The position numbers and the translations under genes were made by a program. Of a stretch of 64,000 nt of DNA, positions 53,515 to 61,874 are shown one piece after another (position 1 is the stretch's first letter; each line of letters starts with the position of its first letter). The stretch is from positions 62,001 to 126,000 of the forward strand of contig NZ_PVNL01000051.1 of assembly GCF_002994635.1 (NCBI RefSeq), written 5' to 3'. The notes beneath the pieces were generated by a model, which searched no databases, had not been told where the DNA came from, and worked only from the letters and a program-made list of their open reading frames with translations. The stretch comes from Enhygromyxa salina. GTDB lineage: Bacteria; Myxococcota_A; Polyangia; Nannocystales; Nannocystaceae.

Positions 53515-54711
53515 ATGCCCTCAGGCATCCCCATCACCGCGTACTCCGCCTGCAACGGCCTGGGCCAGACCACCGCGGAAGTCCTCGACGGACTGTTTGC
53601 TGGCCGCCGCGGTCTGACCCTCGCGGATCCATCTCTCGGGGTGCCGACGTGGGTCGGCGCGGTCCCGGGTGAGCTGCCGCCGCTCGACGCCTCGCTGCGG
53701 GCCTACGAGTCACGCCAGGCCCGGATCTGTGCGCTGGTCACCATTCCGTTGATCCCCGCGATCGAGCGGGCCAAGCGACGCTGGGGGGCCGGGCGCGTGG
53801 GGCTGATCGTGGGGACCAGCACCGCGGGCATCGCCGAGAGCGAGCGGGCGTGGGCCCACCATCGCGACCACGGTCAGCTCCCCGAGAGCTTCACGCTCGA
53901 GCGCCAGCACGCGCTGTACGCCACGGTCGAGATCGTCCGGCGGCTCACCGGCCTGCGCGGGCCCGGCTACGTGGTGTCCACCGCCTGCTCATCGAGCGGC
54001 AAGGTGTTCGCGTCGGCCCGGCGCCTGATCGCCGCTGGCGTCGTCGACGCGGTCGTGGTCGGTGGCGTCGATAGCCTGTGCAAGCTGACGGTGCGCGGGT
54101 TCGCGAGCCTCGAGGTGCTGTCGCCGGATCCCTGTCGGCCGTTCTCCAGCGAGCGCCGCGGCATCAACATCGGCGAGGGCGCGGCCCTGATCCTGCTCGA
54201 GCGGCGCCGTCCCGGTGTCGAGGGGATCGGCGTCGAGCTGCTCGGGGTGGGCGAGAGCTCGGACGCGCACCACATGACCGCGCCGCACCCCGAGGGCCTC
54301 GGCGCGCGGGTCGCGATGGAGCGGGCCCTGCTCGGCGGGGGCGTGGCCGCGGACGAGGTCGATCAGATCAACGTCCACGGCACGGGCACGACCAAGAACG
54401 ACGAGACCGAGAGCCAGGCGATCCGTCAGCTGTTTGGTGACCGGCGTCCCGGTCAGGCCCTGAGCGTGGTCGCGACCAAGGGCTACACCGGGCACATGCT
54501 CGGGGCGGCGGGCGCGACCGAGGCGGTGTTCGTGGCGGCCACGATCGAGCGCGGCGAGCTGCCGGGCAGCGTCGGCGCCGGCCCCCTCGATCCCACGCTC
54601 GGACTGGAGGTCGAGCTCGAGCGCCGCTCGCGGGCCACCCGGCGCGTGCTCAGCAATTCGTTGGCGTTCGGCGGGTCCAACGTCAGCGTGCTATTGGGGG
54701 CCAGCGAATGA
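53515..54711 (+). CDS. beta-ketoacyl synthase, aryl-polyene type (ApeO-like)
   Basis: 398 aa from the ATG at 53515. The Cys-His-His triad is complete: Cys158 in VVSTACSSSGKVFAS, His in INVHGTGTTKNDETESQ and His in VATKGYTGHMLGAAGATEAV. SNSLAFGGSNVSVLLG ends the thiolase fold. It is the catalytic ketosynthase paired with the chain-length-factor-like protein encoded next (ATGA overlap) and extends the polyene by malonyl units in the cytoplasm. The frame is open upstream to 53392, but that part has no KS similarity. Confidence 0.9.
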   Translation: MPSGIPITAYSACNGLGQTTAEVLDGLFAGRRGLTLADPSLGVPTWVGAVPGELPPLDASLRAYESRQARICALVTIPLIPAIERAKRRWGAGRVGLIVGTSTAGIAESERAWAHHRDHGQLPESFTLERQHALYATVEIVRRLTGLRGPGYVVSTACSSSGKVFASARRLIAAGVVDAVVVGGVDSLCKLTVRGFASLEVLSPDPCRPFSSERRGINIGEGAALILLERRRPGVEGIGVELLGVGESSDAHHMTAPHPEGLGARVAMERALLGGGVAADEVDQINVHGTGTTKNDETESQAIRQLFGDRRPGQALSVVATKGYTGHMLGAAGATEAVFVAATIERGELPGSVGAGPLDPTLGLEVELERRSRATRRVLSNSLAFGGSNVSVLLGASE

Positions 54712-55703
54712 GCGCCCTCACCGATCCGCTGACCGGCACGCTCGGCGTCAGCCGCGGCGCGACCAGCGAGCGAGCCGAGTCGATCGGCCTGGCGCCGCGC
54801 GAGGGCGTCGTCGAGCTGCGCGCCCACCTGCGAGGGGTCGGGATCTGGACGCCGTCCTACCCGGATCTCGCCGCGTGGGTGGCCGCTGGCGCGCCCGACA
54901 AGCTCGACGGCGCGGCCCCAGGCAACGCCGATCCGCGACCGCCGGCCAAGCTGCTGCACTCGCGCCTGCGGCGACGCACGAGCACGCTGACCCGCGCGGC
55001 CGTGACCGCGCTCGAGGCCGCGATCGAGCAAGGCGGCGCGTCGCTCGACAGCGTGCGCTTCGTGCTGGTCTCGAGCTTTGGCGAGATCGAGACCACCGTG
55101 GAGCTGCTGAGTCAGCTCGCCGATCCCGACGGGCCGGTCTCGCCCACGAAGTTTCACAACTCCGTGCACAACACGGCGACCGGCTACATGTCGATCGCCA
55201 GCGGCAACCACCGCGAAGCCACCGCGATCGCGGGTGGCCCTCACAACCTCGACGTGGGCCTGCTCGAGTCCCTCGCCGGGCTCGCGGAGGTCGGCGGCGA
55301 CGTCGTGCTGCTGTTCGCCGAGGAGCTGGTGCCCGCGCCGTTTCAGCGGCCCGACGCAGATCCCACCTTCGCGGTGGCCTTGCACCTGTCGAGCGAGGCG
55401 GCCGATCCTGGCCGGCCAGAGCAGGCGCGCAGCCTCGGGCTCGAGCTGCGCCTGAGCAACGGCGACTCGGTCGCCGGGGTTGGCATCGCGTCTGGTATCG
55501 CTTCTGGTATTGCTTCTGGGGTCGGGGGTGTCGGGCTCCCCACCATGATCGAGCCGCTGCTACAGCTGCTGCGCGCGGTCGCAGGCGCGGGTGACGGGGC
55601 CGCGTCGATGCCGACCCAGCCGCTCGCGCTCACGGCGGGTGGCGATCCTGGGGTCGAGTCAACGTGGACGGTGACGCTCCACCGGGGCGAGCGAGGCGGC
55701 TGA
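54708..55703 (+). CDS. ketosynthase chain-length-factor-like protein (ApeC-like)
   Basis: 331 aa. It is a beta-ketoacyl synthase fold without the active-site Cys, of the Ketoacyl-synt_2 type. The N-terminal VVELRAHLRGVGIWTPSYPD and central VSPTKFHNSVHNTATGYMSI (SPTxFxxSVHNxxxGxxSI) are typical, and GDVVLLFAEELVPAPF is the late conserved strand. It should form a heterodimer with the preceding KS and set polyene length. It carries an unusual low-complexity stretch VGIASGIASGIASGVGGVG near residues 258-276, encoded by a 12-bp tandem repeat (55485-55525). The repeat keeps the frame, so the protein should be functional. Confidence 0.85.
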   Translation: MSALTDPLTGTLGVSRGATSERAESIGLAPREGVVELRAHLRGVGIWTPSYPDLAAWVAAGAPDKLDGAAPGNADPRPPAKLLHSRLRRRTSTLTRAAVTALEAAIEQGGASLDSVRFVLVSSFGEIETTVELLSQLADPDGPVSPTKFHNSVHNTATGYMSIASGNHREATAIAGGPHNLDVGLLESLAGLAEVGGDVVLLFAEELVPAPFQRPDADPTFAVALHLSSEAADPGRPEQARSLGLELRLSNGDSVAGVGIASGIASGIASGVGGVGLPTMIEPLLQLLRAVAGAGDGAASMPTQPLALTAGGDPGVESTWTVTLHRGERGG

Positions 55704-55707
55704 GCCG

Positions 55708-56229
55708 ATGCCGACGAAGCGTGTCGCCCCCGCCTCGGGTCCAGCGCTGGATCAGCCGTTGCCGCCGGTCGCCGAGCTGCTGCCGCACGAACCGCCGATG
55801 ATCCTGATCGACGAGCTCGTCGAGTGGTCGCCGACCCGGTCGTTGGTTCGCGCCGAGGTTCGCGCGAGCGGGCCCTTCACGCTGACTGGCGAGCTGCCTG
55901 GTGAGGTCGGCGGGCAGGTGCCAGCCACGGTCTTGCTCGAGTACATGGCCCAGGCGATCGCGGCGGCCGAGGGCATGCGCGGGCGCGGCGAAGCGCGAGC
56001 CCCCGGGCTGCTGCTCGGGACCCGCGAGCTCGAGCTCGACACCCCGGCGATCGCGGTCGGCGACACCCTGGAGATCCGCGTCGAGCACAGCTTCAGCGAT
56101 CCCGACTCGGGCCTGGCCTGCTACGACTGCGAGGTCCACGGCAGCGGCCAGCGCCTGGCCGCGGCGCGGGTCAACGTGATGCTCGCGCCCGAGCTCCCGC
56201 AGCGTGTGAAGGGCGGCCTGAATTCATGA
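55708..56229 (+). CDS. 3-hydroxyacyl-ACP dehydratase, hot-dog fold (ApeP-like)
   Basis: 173 aa. LLPHEPPMILIDELVEWSPT holds the catalytic His of the ApeP/FabZ-like family. AEVRASGPFTLTGELPGEVG and PATVLLEYMAQAIAAAEGMR follow, where the Glu and the LLEYMAQAxAA helix are conserved. LLLGTRELELDTPAIAVGDT is the second half of the hot-dog. It removes water from the 3-hydroxyacyl-ACP after each KR step to give the conjugated double bonds. It sits four bases after the CLF stop, and its own stop overlaps the KR start. Confidence 0.88.
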   Translation: MPTKRVAPASGPALDQPLPPVAELLPHEPPMILIDELVEWSPTRSLVRAEVRASGPFTLTGELPGEVGGQVPATVLLEYMAQAIAAAEGMRGRGEARAPGLLLGTRELELDTPAIAVGDTLEIRVEHSFSDPDSGLACYDCEVHGSGQRLAAARVNVMLAPELPQRVKGGLNS

Positions 56230-56960
56230 ACGACGACGGGCGCAGCTGGGCGCTGGTGACCGGCGCGAGCCGAGGGATCGGAGCGGCGATCGCCGAGCAG
56301 CTCGCCGACGCGGGGCTCGGCGTGCTCATCAACTACCGCAGCAACCACGCCGCCGCCGAGCAGGTGCGTGAGCGGATCCTCGCCGCGGGCGGCGTCGCCG
56401 AGCTGCTGCCCTTCGACGTGGCCGACGCGGACGCCGTCGCGGCCGCGCTCGCGGGTGTGCTCGAGTCGGGGCGGCCGGTGTCGGTGTTGGTCAACAACGC
56501 GGGGGTGACCGCCGACGCGGCGTTTCCGGCGCTCGAGCGCGAGGCCTGGGACGCCGTGCTGCGCCCGACCCTCGACGGCTTCTACAACGTCACCCGCCCG
56601 CTGGTGATGCCCATGGTTCGCCGACGCCACGGCCGGATCATCAATATCAGCTCGATCTCGGGCCTGGTCGGCAACCGGGGCCAGGTCAACTACTCGGCGG
56701 CCAAGGCTGGGATCATCGGCGCGACCAAGGCCCTCGCGCGCGAGCTGGCCAAGCGCAAGATCACCGTCAACGCGGTCGCGCCCGGGCTCATCGAGACCGA
56801 AATGGCCGCCCACGCGCCGACCCAGGACATGGTCAAGATGATCCCGATGCGGCGAATGGGCACCGCCGTCGAGGTCGCCAAGCTGGTTCGGTTCCTCGCC
56901 AGTGACGACGCCGCGTACGTGACCGGCCAGGTGATCACGATCGACGGTGGCCTGACGTGA
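56226..56960 (+). CDS. 3-oxoacyl-ACP reductase, FabG type (ApeQ-like)
   Basis: 244 aa, typical FabG length. Classical SDR: cofactor loop ALVTGASRGIGAAIAEQLAD, NNAGVTADAAF, catalytic Ser in IINISSISGLVGNRGQVNYS with Tyr and Lys in NYSAAKAGIIGATKAL, and the C-terminal FLASDDAAYVTGQVITIDGG. It reduces 3-ketoacyl-ACP with NADPH. Coupled by ATGA overlaps to both the dehydratase and the final ketosynthase, it completes the KS-CLF-DH-KR-KS set that defines aryl polyene and flexirubin loci. Confidence 0.92.
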   Translation: MNDDGRSWALVTGASRGIGAAIAEQLADAGLGVLINYRSNHAAAEQVRERILAAGGVAELLPFDVADADAVAAALAGVLESGRPVSVLVNNAGVTADAAFPALEREAWDAVLRPTLDGFYNVTRPLVMPMVRRRHGRIINISSISGLVGNRGQVNYSAAKAGIIGATKALARELAKRKITVNAVAPGLIETEMAAHAPTQDMVKMIPMRRMGTAVEVAKLVRFLASDDAAYVTGQVITIDGGLT

Positions 56961-58207
56961 GCGCCGACCATGATCGTCATGAGCGCCATCGGGTGGTGGT
57001 CACGGGCATGGGGCTGTGCTCGCCGATCGGCAACGAGATCGACGTCGTCAGCGAGGCGCTCGCTCGAGGTCGCGGTGGCATCGTCGCGGTCCCCGAGTGG
57101 CCCGATCGCTACAAAATGAACACCGGCGTCGCGGGCCTGGTCGAGGGCGTGACGCCCAAGCAGTACCCGCGTCGCAAAGTCCGAACCATGGGCCGCGTGG
57201 CGCTGCTGTCTGCCTACGCGAGCGAGCGAGCGATCGCCCACGCCGGGCTCGACCGCGAGCGGCTCGCGGACGGCAGCGTCGGCCTGGCCTACGGCTCGAC
57301 CCACGGCTCGTCGGCCGAGACCGAGGCCTACTGCCGCGAGGTGTTCCGCACCGACAGCCTGCAGGGCATCGCGGGCAGCCAGTTTCTCAAGTTCATGAGC
57401 CACACCTGCGCGGCCAACCTCGCCGAGTTCTTTGGCGTTCGTGGGCGCGTGCAGCCAACCTGCTCGGCCTGCACCAGCGCCAGCCAGGCGATCGGGACCG
57501 GCTACGAGTATGTCCGCGAAGGCCACGCGGAGATCATGATCGTCGGCGGGGCCGAGGAGGCCCACTTCATTCCGGCGGGGATCTTCGACGTGATGTTCGC
57601 GGCGTCGAGCAAATTCAACGACGCGCCCGAGCACACGCCCCGGCCGTTCGACAGCCAGCGCGACGGTGTGGTGATCGGCGAGGGCGCGGCGACCCTGGTG
57701 CTCGAGCGCTACGACCTCGCGCGCGCCCGCGGGGCCACGATCCACGCCGAGATCATCGGCTACGCGACCACCTGCGATGGCATCCACCTGACCAAGCCCT
57801 CGTGGGAGGGCATGGCTCGGTGCATGGCGCTGGGGCTCGCGTCGGCGGGGGTCGAGCCGGGCGAGGTCGACTACGTCAACGCCCACGGGACCGCGACCGA
57901 GCTCGGCGACATCGCGGAGTCGCAGGCCACCGCCCACGTGCTCGGTCTCCAGGTTCCGGTGTCGACCCAAAAGAGCTACACCGGTCACACGCTCGGGGCC
58001 TGCGGGGCGCTCGAGAGCGTGTTCTCGCTGATCATGATGCGCGACGGCTTCATCGCCGCCAACCGCAACCTCGACCAGGTCGATGAGCGCTGCGCGGCGC
58101 TCGACTATGTGCGGGGGGCCGCCCGCCAGGCCCGGCTCGACGTGGTGCTCAACACCAACTTCGCGTTTGGGGGCATCAATACGGCCCTGGTGTTTCGCCG
58201 GCTCTAG
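56957..58207 (+). CDS. beta-ketoacyl-ACP synthase, FabF-like (ApeR-like)
   Basis: 416 aa. FabF-type features: VVVTGMGLCSPIGNEIDVVS at the start, Cys172 in PTCSACTSASQAIGTGYEYV, His in VDYVNAHGTATELGDIAESQ, His in QKSYTGHTLGACGALESVFS, and LNTNFAFGGINTALVFRR at the end. It is distinct from the KS at 53515 and has no adjacent CLF; in studied loci the second ketosynthase probably starts chains by the first condensation with the aryl group. It ends the coupled biosynthetic run, 68 bp before a lipoprotein gene. Confidence 0.9.
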   Translation: MSADHDRHERHRVVVTGMGLCSPIGNEIDVVSEALARGRGGIVAVPEWPDRYKMNTGVAGLVEGVTPKQYPRRKVRTMGRVALLSAYASERAIAHAGLDRERLADGSVGLAYGSTHGSSAETEAYCREVFRTDSLQGIAGSQFLKFMSHTCAANLAEFFGVRGRVQPTCSACTSASQAIGTGYEYVREGHAEIMIVGGAEEAHFIPAGIFDVMFAASSKFNDAPEHTPRPFDSQRDGVVIGEGAATLVLERYDLARARGATIHAEIIGYATTCDGIHLTKPSWEGMARCMALGLASAGVEPGEVDYVNAHGTATELGDIAESQATAHVLGLQVPVSTQKSYTGHTLGACGALESVFSLIMMRDGFIAANRNLDQVDERCAALDYVRGAARQARLDVVLNTNFAFGGINTALVFRRL

Positions 58208-58275
58208 ATCTCGAGCGTCCGTGATGCACGGGTCTCGTGTTGATCGCGCGCGCCCCATGCTAACGTCGCCGAATC

Positions 58276-59505
58276 ATGCCGACGACTCGCCTGCTCTGCG
58301 CACTGTTGCCGTGTGTGCTCCTCACCACTCCCGGCTGCTTCCAAGATAATCCAGACAACCTCATCGGGGAGACGGCGGGCGACGGCGACGGCGACGGCGA
58401 TCCGGGCGACGGCGACGGCGATCCGGGCGACGGCGACGGCGATCCGGGCGATGGCGACGGTGATCCCGGTGATGGTGACGGCGATCCGGGCGACGGCGAC
58501 GGCGATCCGGGACCCGTGTGCACGCCCGAGGAGACCGACTGTGGCGGCGAGTGTGTGGTCCTGGGCGAGGACCCCCAGCACTGCGGCGCGTGTGGCCACG
58601 ACTGCCTGGGGGGCAGCTGCGATGCAGGCACCTGCGGGACCGTCGAGCTCGCCAGCGGCAAGGGCCGGCTGTTCATGGTTCACGTCGATCAAACCAGCGT
58701 CTACTACGGGGGCGACGGCACCGACGTCGGTCGGATCGACAAGGACGGGACCAACGACACCGTGCTGGTCCCGGCCGGGCCCATGATCTCGGACAAGGAG
58801 TGGTGCTACGACTCCGCGTTCACGGGCGACGCGATCGTGTGGGGCAACGACTGGGTCCAGCCGGGTGTGCGTGGCTGCATGACGCCGGACTGCGCGGGCG
58901 GGGTTCAGACCTTCATGCCCGGCCTGAACCTGTTCGCGATGGCCTACGACGCGACCAACAGCCGGCTGTACTGGAACCAGGGCGCCGATCTGGTCAGCGC
59001 GGCGTGGCCGGGTGGCAGCATGACGACCGTCGTGCCCGGACAAAATCCGCGCGAGATCACGACCGACGGCGACTTCGTGTACTGGGTCGCGCGCCTCGGC
59101 AACGAGGACTATCACGTTCGCAAGCGCGCGGTCGGGGGCGGCAACATGATCGAGCTCGCGCTCAACCGCCCGCAGGCCGCCCGGCTCACGGTCGGCGGCT
59201 CGAAGGTGTTCTGGAGCGAGCCGATCGGCATCGTCCAGGCTCCGCTGCCCAACGGGATCGGCGGCGCGGATCCGCAGGTGTTCGCGACAGCCACCCAGCT
59301 CCTCGCGATGGCGGCCGACAGCTCCCACCTGTACTGGACCTCTCAGCAAGACGGGGTCGGCGTGGTCAGCCGCTGTCCGCTCGCCGGCTGCGACGGCCCG
59401 CCCGAGATCCTCGCCCAGATCGACGAGGCCTGGGGCCTCACCTTCGACCCTGTCGCGATCTACTTCGTCACCGAGACTGGCTTCATCTACAAGGTCGCCA
59501 AGTAA
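58276..59505 (+). CDS. lipoprotein with GDGDGDP repeats and beta-propeller-like domain
   Basis: 409 aa. Signal peptide LCALLPCVLLTTPGC has a lipobox. Residues ~37-80 are six tandem GDGDGDP units, the sort of acidic spacer typical of Nannocystaceae surface lipoproteins. A short Cys cluster follows (CGGECVVLGEDPQHCGACGH). The rest has repeated units with an aromatic motif (SVYYGGDGTDVGRIDKDGTN; RLYWNQGADLVSAAWPGG; FVYWVARLG; HLYWTSQQDG), which suggests a six- or seven-bladed propeller like those in LDL-receptor YWTD or NHL proteins. It lies inside the polyene locus by position, but no role in it is apparent. Confidence 0.8.
   Translation: MPTTRLLCALLPCVLLTTPGCFQDNPDNLIGETAGDGDGDGDPGDGDGDPGDGDGDPGDGDGDPGDGDGDPGDGDGDPGPVCTPEETDCGGECVVLGEDPQHCGACGHDCLGGSCDAGTCGTVELASGKGRLFMVHVDQTSVYYGGDGTDVGRIDKDGTNDTVLVPAGPMISDKEWCYDSAFTGDAIVWGNDWVQPGVRGCMTPDCAGGVQTFMPGLNLFAMAYDATNSRLYWNQGADLVSAAWPGGSMTTVVPGQNPREITTDGDFVYWVARLGNEDYHVRKRAVGGGNMIELALNRPQAARLTVGGSKVFWSEPIGIVQAPLPNGIGGADPQVFATATQLLAMAADSSHLYWTSQQDGVGVVSRCPLAGCDGPPEILAQIDEAWGLTFDPVAIYFVTETGFIYKVAK
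58376..58512 (+). repeat. 21-bp tandem repeat encoding GDGDGDP units
   Basis: The unit GGCGACGGCGACGGCGATCCG and close variants is repeated six times, in frame, in the lipoprotein gene. Third-position changes in units four and five (GGTGATCCCGGTGATGG) show it is not freshly expanded. It acts as an acidic linker. Confidence 0.9.
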
Positions 59506-59506
59506 C

Positions 59507-60718
59507 ATGCGGTCCTCGTTTGACGTGATCGTCGTTGGTGGCGGCCCGGCGGGCTCGTGCGTCGCCAACTTGCTGGGTCAAGCTGGGGTCTCGGTCGTGG
59601 TCTTGGAGCGCGAGCGCTTCCCTCGCTTTCACATCGGCGAGTCGCTGCTGCCAACCGAGCTCGCGGTGCTCGAGCGGCTCGGCGTCGATCTCGACGCGCT
59701 CGGCTGCCTGCGCAAGCGGGGCGCGGTGTTCATCGACGAGCGCGCCGGTCGTCGCGGGTGTTTCTCGTTCGACGAAGGGCTGCCGGGCACCCCCGACCAC
59801 GCGCACCACGTCGAGCGGGCCAGCTTTGATCTCGCGCTGCTGCAGACCGCCGAGCGGGCGGGCGCCGAGATCCGCCAGCGCCACGAGGTCGTCGGCGTCG
59901 AGCTCGATGATCCGAGCGGCGTGGGGGTGAGCGTGCGGGATCTCGACGGCGATCCAGATCCGATCGAGCTGCGTGGTCGCTACCTGATCGACGCGACCGG
60001 TCAGCAGGCCCTGCTCGCGCGCCGGGCCAAGACCGTGGCGCCGTTCCGCGAGTTCGGACGCGCCGCCGTGTTTCGCCTGTACGAGGGCCTCGCGCCCGAG
60101 ATCAACGCCGAGCTGCACGAGCGCGGCGACGTGTTGATCCTGGTCGTGGACGACGGATGGATCTGGGGGATCCCCCTGGCCTCGGGCGATCTGAGCGTGG
60201 GGATCGTCAAGACCAAGGGCAAGGTCGAGCCTGCGCTGCTGGATCGAGCCGTCGCCGACTCACCCTTGCTCTCGCGGCTCACCGCGGGCGCCAGCCCTGG
60301 CGAGATCCGGATGATCGGGAACTACTCCTATCGCAACACCGCCCCCTACGGACGGCGCTATGCGTGCATCGGCGACGCCGCGTGCTTCTTGGATCCCGTG
60401 TTTTCCTCTGGGGTCGCGCTGGCGCTAGCGAGCGGCGAGAAGCTCGCTGATCTGCTCGAGCCGGCGCTGCGCGAGGGTCGCGAGCACGAGCCGGCGCTGA
60501 TGGTCCCGCTCGGCGAACACATGGCGCCAGCCTACGCCGCGTTCGAGCGCTTCATCCATCGCTTCTATCACACGCGGTTGGTCGACAACGTGCTGCTCGC
60601 CGAGCGCGATCGCAGCCACGGGCTTCGCAGCGGTGTGATCTCGGTGCTGGCCGCCGACGTGTGGCGCGACGACAACCCGTTCCAGAACATGCTCATGCGC
60701 GCCCGCCGGGTCACGTAG
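59507..60718 (+). CDS. flavin-dependent halogenase-like oxidoreductase
   Basis: 403 aa, one base after the preceding stop. The FAD motif is DVIVVGGGPAGSCVANLLGQ; the next block, RFPRFHIGESLLPTELAVLE, and RKRGAVF are shared by phenol-type flavin halogenases, in which the Lys forms the haloamine. The segment DDGWIWGIPLASGDLSVGIV contains GWxWxIP, the halogenase signature. ACIGDAACFLDPVFSSGVAL is the second FAD site. It may halogenate the aryl head of the polyene, as in xanthomonadins, or act as a non-halogenating monooxygenase; many relatives are untested. The gene is in the same orientation as the polyene genes. Confidence 0.72.
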   Translation: MRSSFDVIVVGGGPAGSCVANLLGQAGVSVVVLERERFPRFHIGESLLPTELAVLERLGVDLDALGCLRKRGAVFIDERAGRRGCFSFDEGLPGTPDHAHHVERASFDLALLQTAERAGAEIRQRHEVVGVELDDPSGVGVSVRDLDGDPDPIELRGRYLIDATGQQALLARRAKTVAPFREFGRAAVFRLYEGLAPEINAELHERGDVLILVVDDGWIWGIPLASGDLSVGIVKTKGKVEPALLDRAVADSPLLSRLTAGASPGEIRMIGNYSYRNTAPYGRRYACIGDAACFLDPVFSSGVALALASGEKLADLLEPALREGREHEPALMVPLGEHMAPAYAAFERFIHRFYHTRLVDNVLLAERDRSHGLRSGVISVLAADVWRDDNPFQNMLMRARRVT

Positions 60719-61735
60719 TCACGCAGACGGGTCGAGCCAGGTCAGCTCGAACGGGTGATCGTGGGGCAGGAACACGACGCCGAGCAGATCGGCGGGGGCG
60801 ACAGCGTGCTCGCCCACGGCAACCCCGGCGCGGGTGCGAATGCCTCCGTCGAGACCGATCGAGCCGCACCCGAACGGGGAGTGCAGCAGCTTGTCCGCGT
60901 CGGGCAGCATGGCCGCGAGCTCGGGGTCGGGCCGCGGGATCGGATCTTCGAATTCGCACATGCCGTGGTTGCGCTCCCAGCTGCAGCAGCGGTAGCCGAC
61001 CCGCAGGCGCGCGCCCGCTTCTGCGTGCCAGGTGATCGCAAATCCACGAGCGTCGGCGAGGGTGCGGGGCGCGTCGCGGCGGGTGCAGGCGCCGTGCTCG
61101 GGCTCGTCGCGGGTCATGCTCTGGCTGGGCTCGAGCAGCCACTGGTCGGGCCGAGCGGGCTCGCTGGTGCGCAGGTCGATCGTCCGGTAGCTGAGCACGC
61201 CGACCTGGGCTGGATCGACGCCCTCGGTGCGGGCGCGCCAGGCCAGCAGCGGGCCGATCGCGGTCATCAGGGACAGCGTCGACTCGAGCGCGACCGTCTG
61301 ACCTTCGAACTGTCCGGTGCAGGCCGGCGTGGCTTCGACCAGCGGCTGATCCAGCCCGTCGGGCAGGCGTCGGGTCGAGATCACGTCTTGCTCGCAGCTG
61401 AGCGACTGGCCGGACTCGCCGTAGAGGCTGACCGGATCGAAGCCGAGGCGCTCGACGCGAAGCGCGAACAGCTGATCGGCGGTGCCGACCACGAGGCCGC
61501 GATGGGTGTCCGCCGAGATCAGCGCCTCGCGATCCCAGCGAAGCTCGTGGGTCAGCGGTCCTCGGGCGCTGCGCTCGGTCACCAGGGCGCGACACAGACC
61601 CGAGTCAGTCTCGCTTGCGGGGGCGGGCGTCAGCGCTGGTTCGATCGGGCCGTCGATCGTCGCGGGCGGCAGGCAGCCGACGCTGAGCTCGGCGAGCAGC
61701 GCGGCCCCGATCGCGGCGGTCACCCTGCGCCTCAT
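60719..61735 (-). CDS. putative lipoprotein, unknown function
   Basis: 338 aa. Signal peptide VTAAIGAALLAELSVGC has a lipobox. The mature part has paired Cys (SLSCEQDVIS, TPACTGQFEG, VGYRCCSWERNHGMCEFEDP, SPFGCGSIG) and no motif I recognise. It converges with the halogenase-like gene (stops adjacent at 60718/60719). It lies between polyene-locus genes but on the opposite strand, upstream of nothing obvious. It is probably an outer-membrane lipoprotein specific to this lineage. The 139 bp upstream show no feature. Confidence 0.6.
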   Translation of the reverse strand: MRRRVTAAIGAALLAELSVGCLPPATIDGPIEPALTPAPASETDSGLCRALVTERSARGPLTHELRWDREALISADTHRGLVVGTADQLFALRVERLGFDPVSLYGESGQSLSCEQDVISTRRLPDGLDQPLVEATPACTGQFEGQTVALESTLSLMTAIGPLLAWRARTEGVDPAQVGVLSYRTIDLRTSEPARPDQWLLEPSQSMTRDEPEHGACTRRDAPRTLADARGFAITWHAEAGARLRVGYRCCSWERNHGMCEFEDPIPRPDPELAAMLPDADKLLHSPFGCGSIGLDGGIRTRAGVAVGEHAVAPADLLGVVFLPHDHPFELTWLDPSA

Positions 61736-61874
61736 CGCCCCCTACTTTGGCCTTATCGCCGCGCGAACGCGAATTGAACCGATCGGCGGCTGCGCCGACT
61801 GGCTGTCCGTGACTTCCACAGGCGCTCTGCACTTCGCCGACTGCACCGACTGCAGCCGCTGTGCGACCGGTCGT

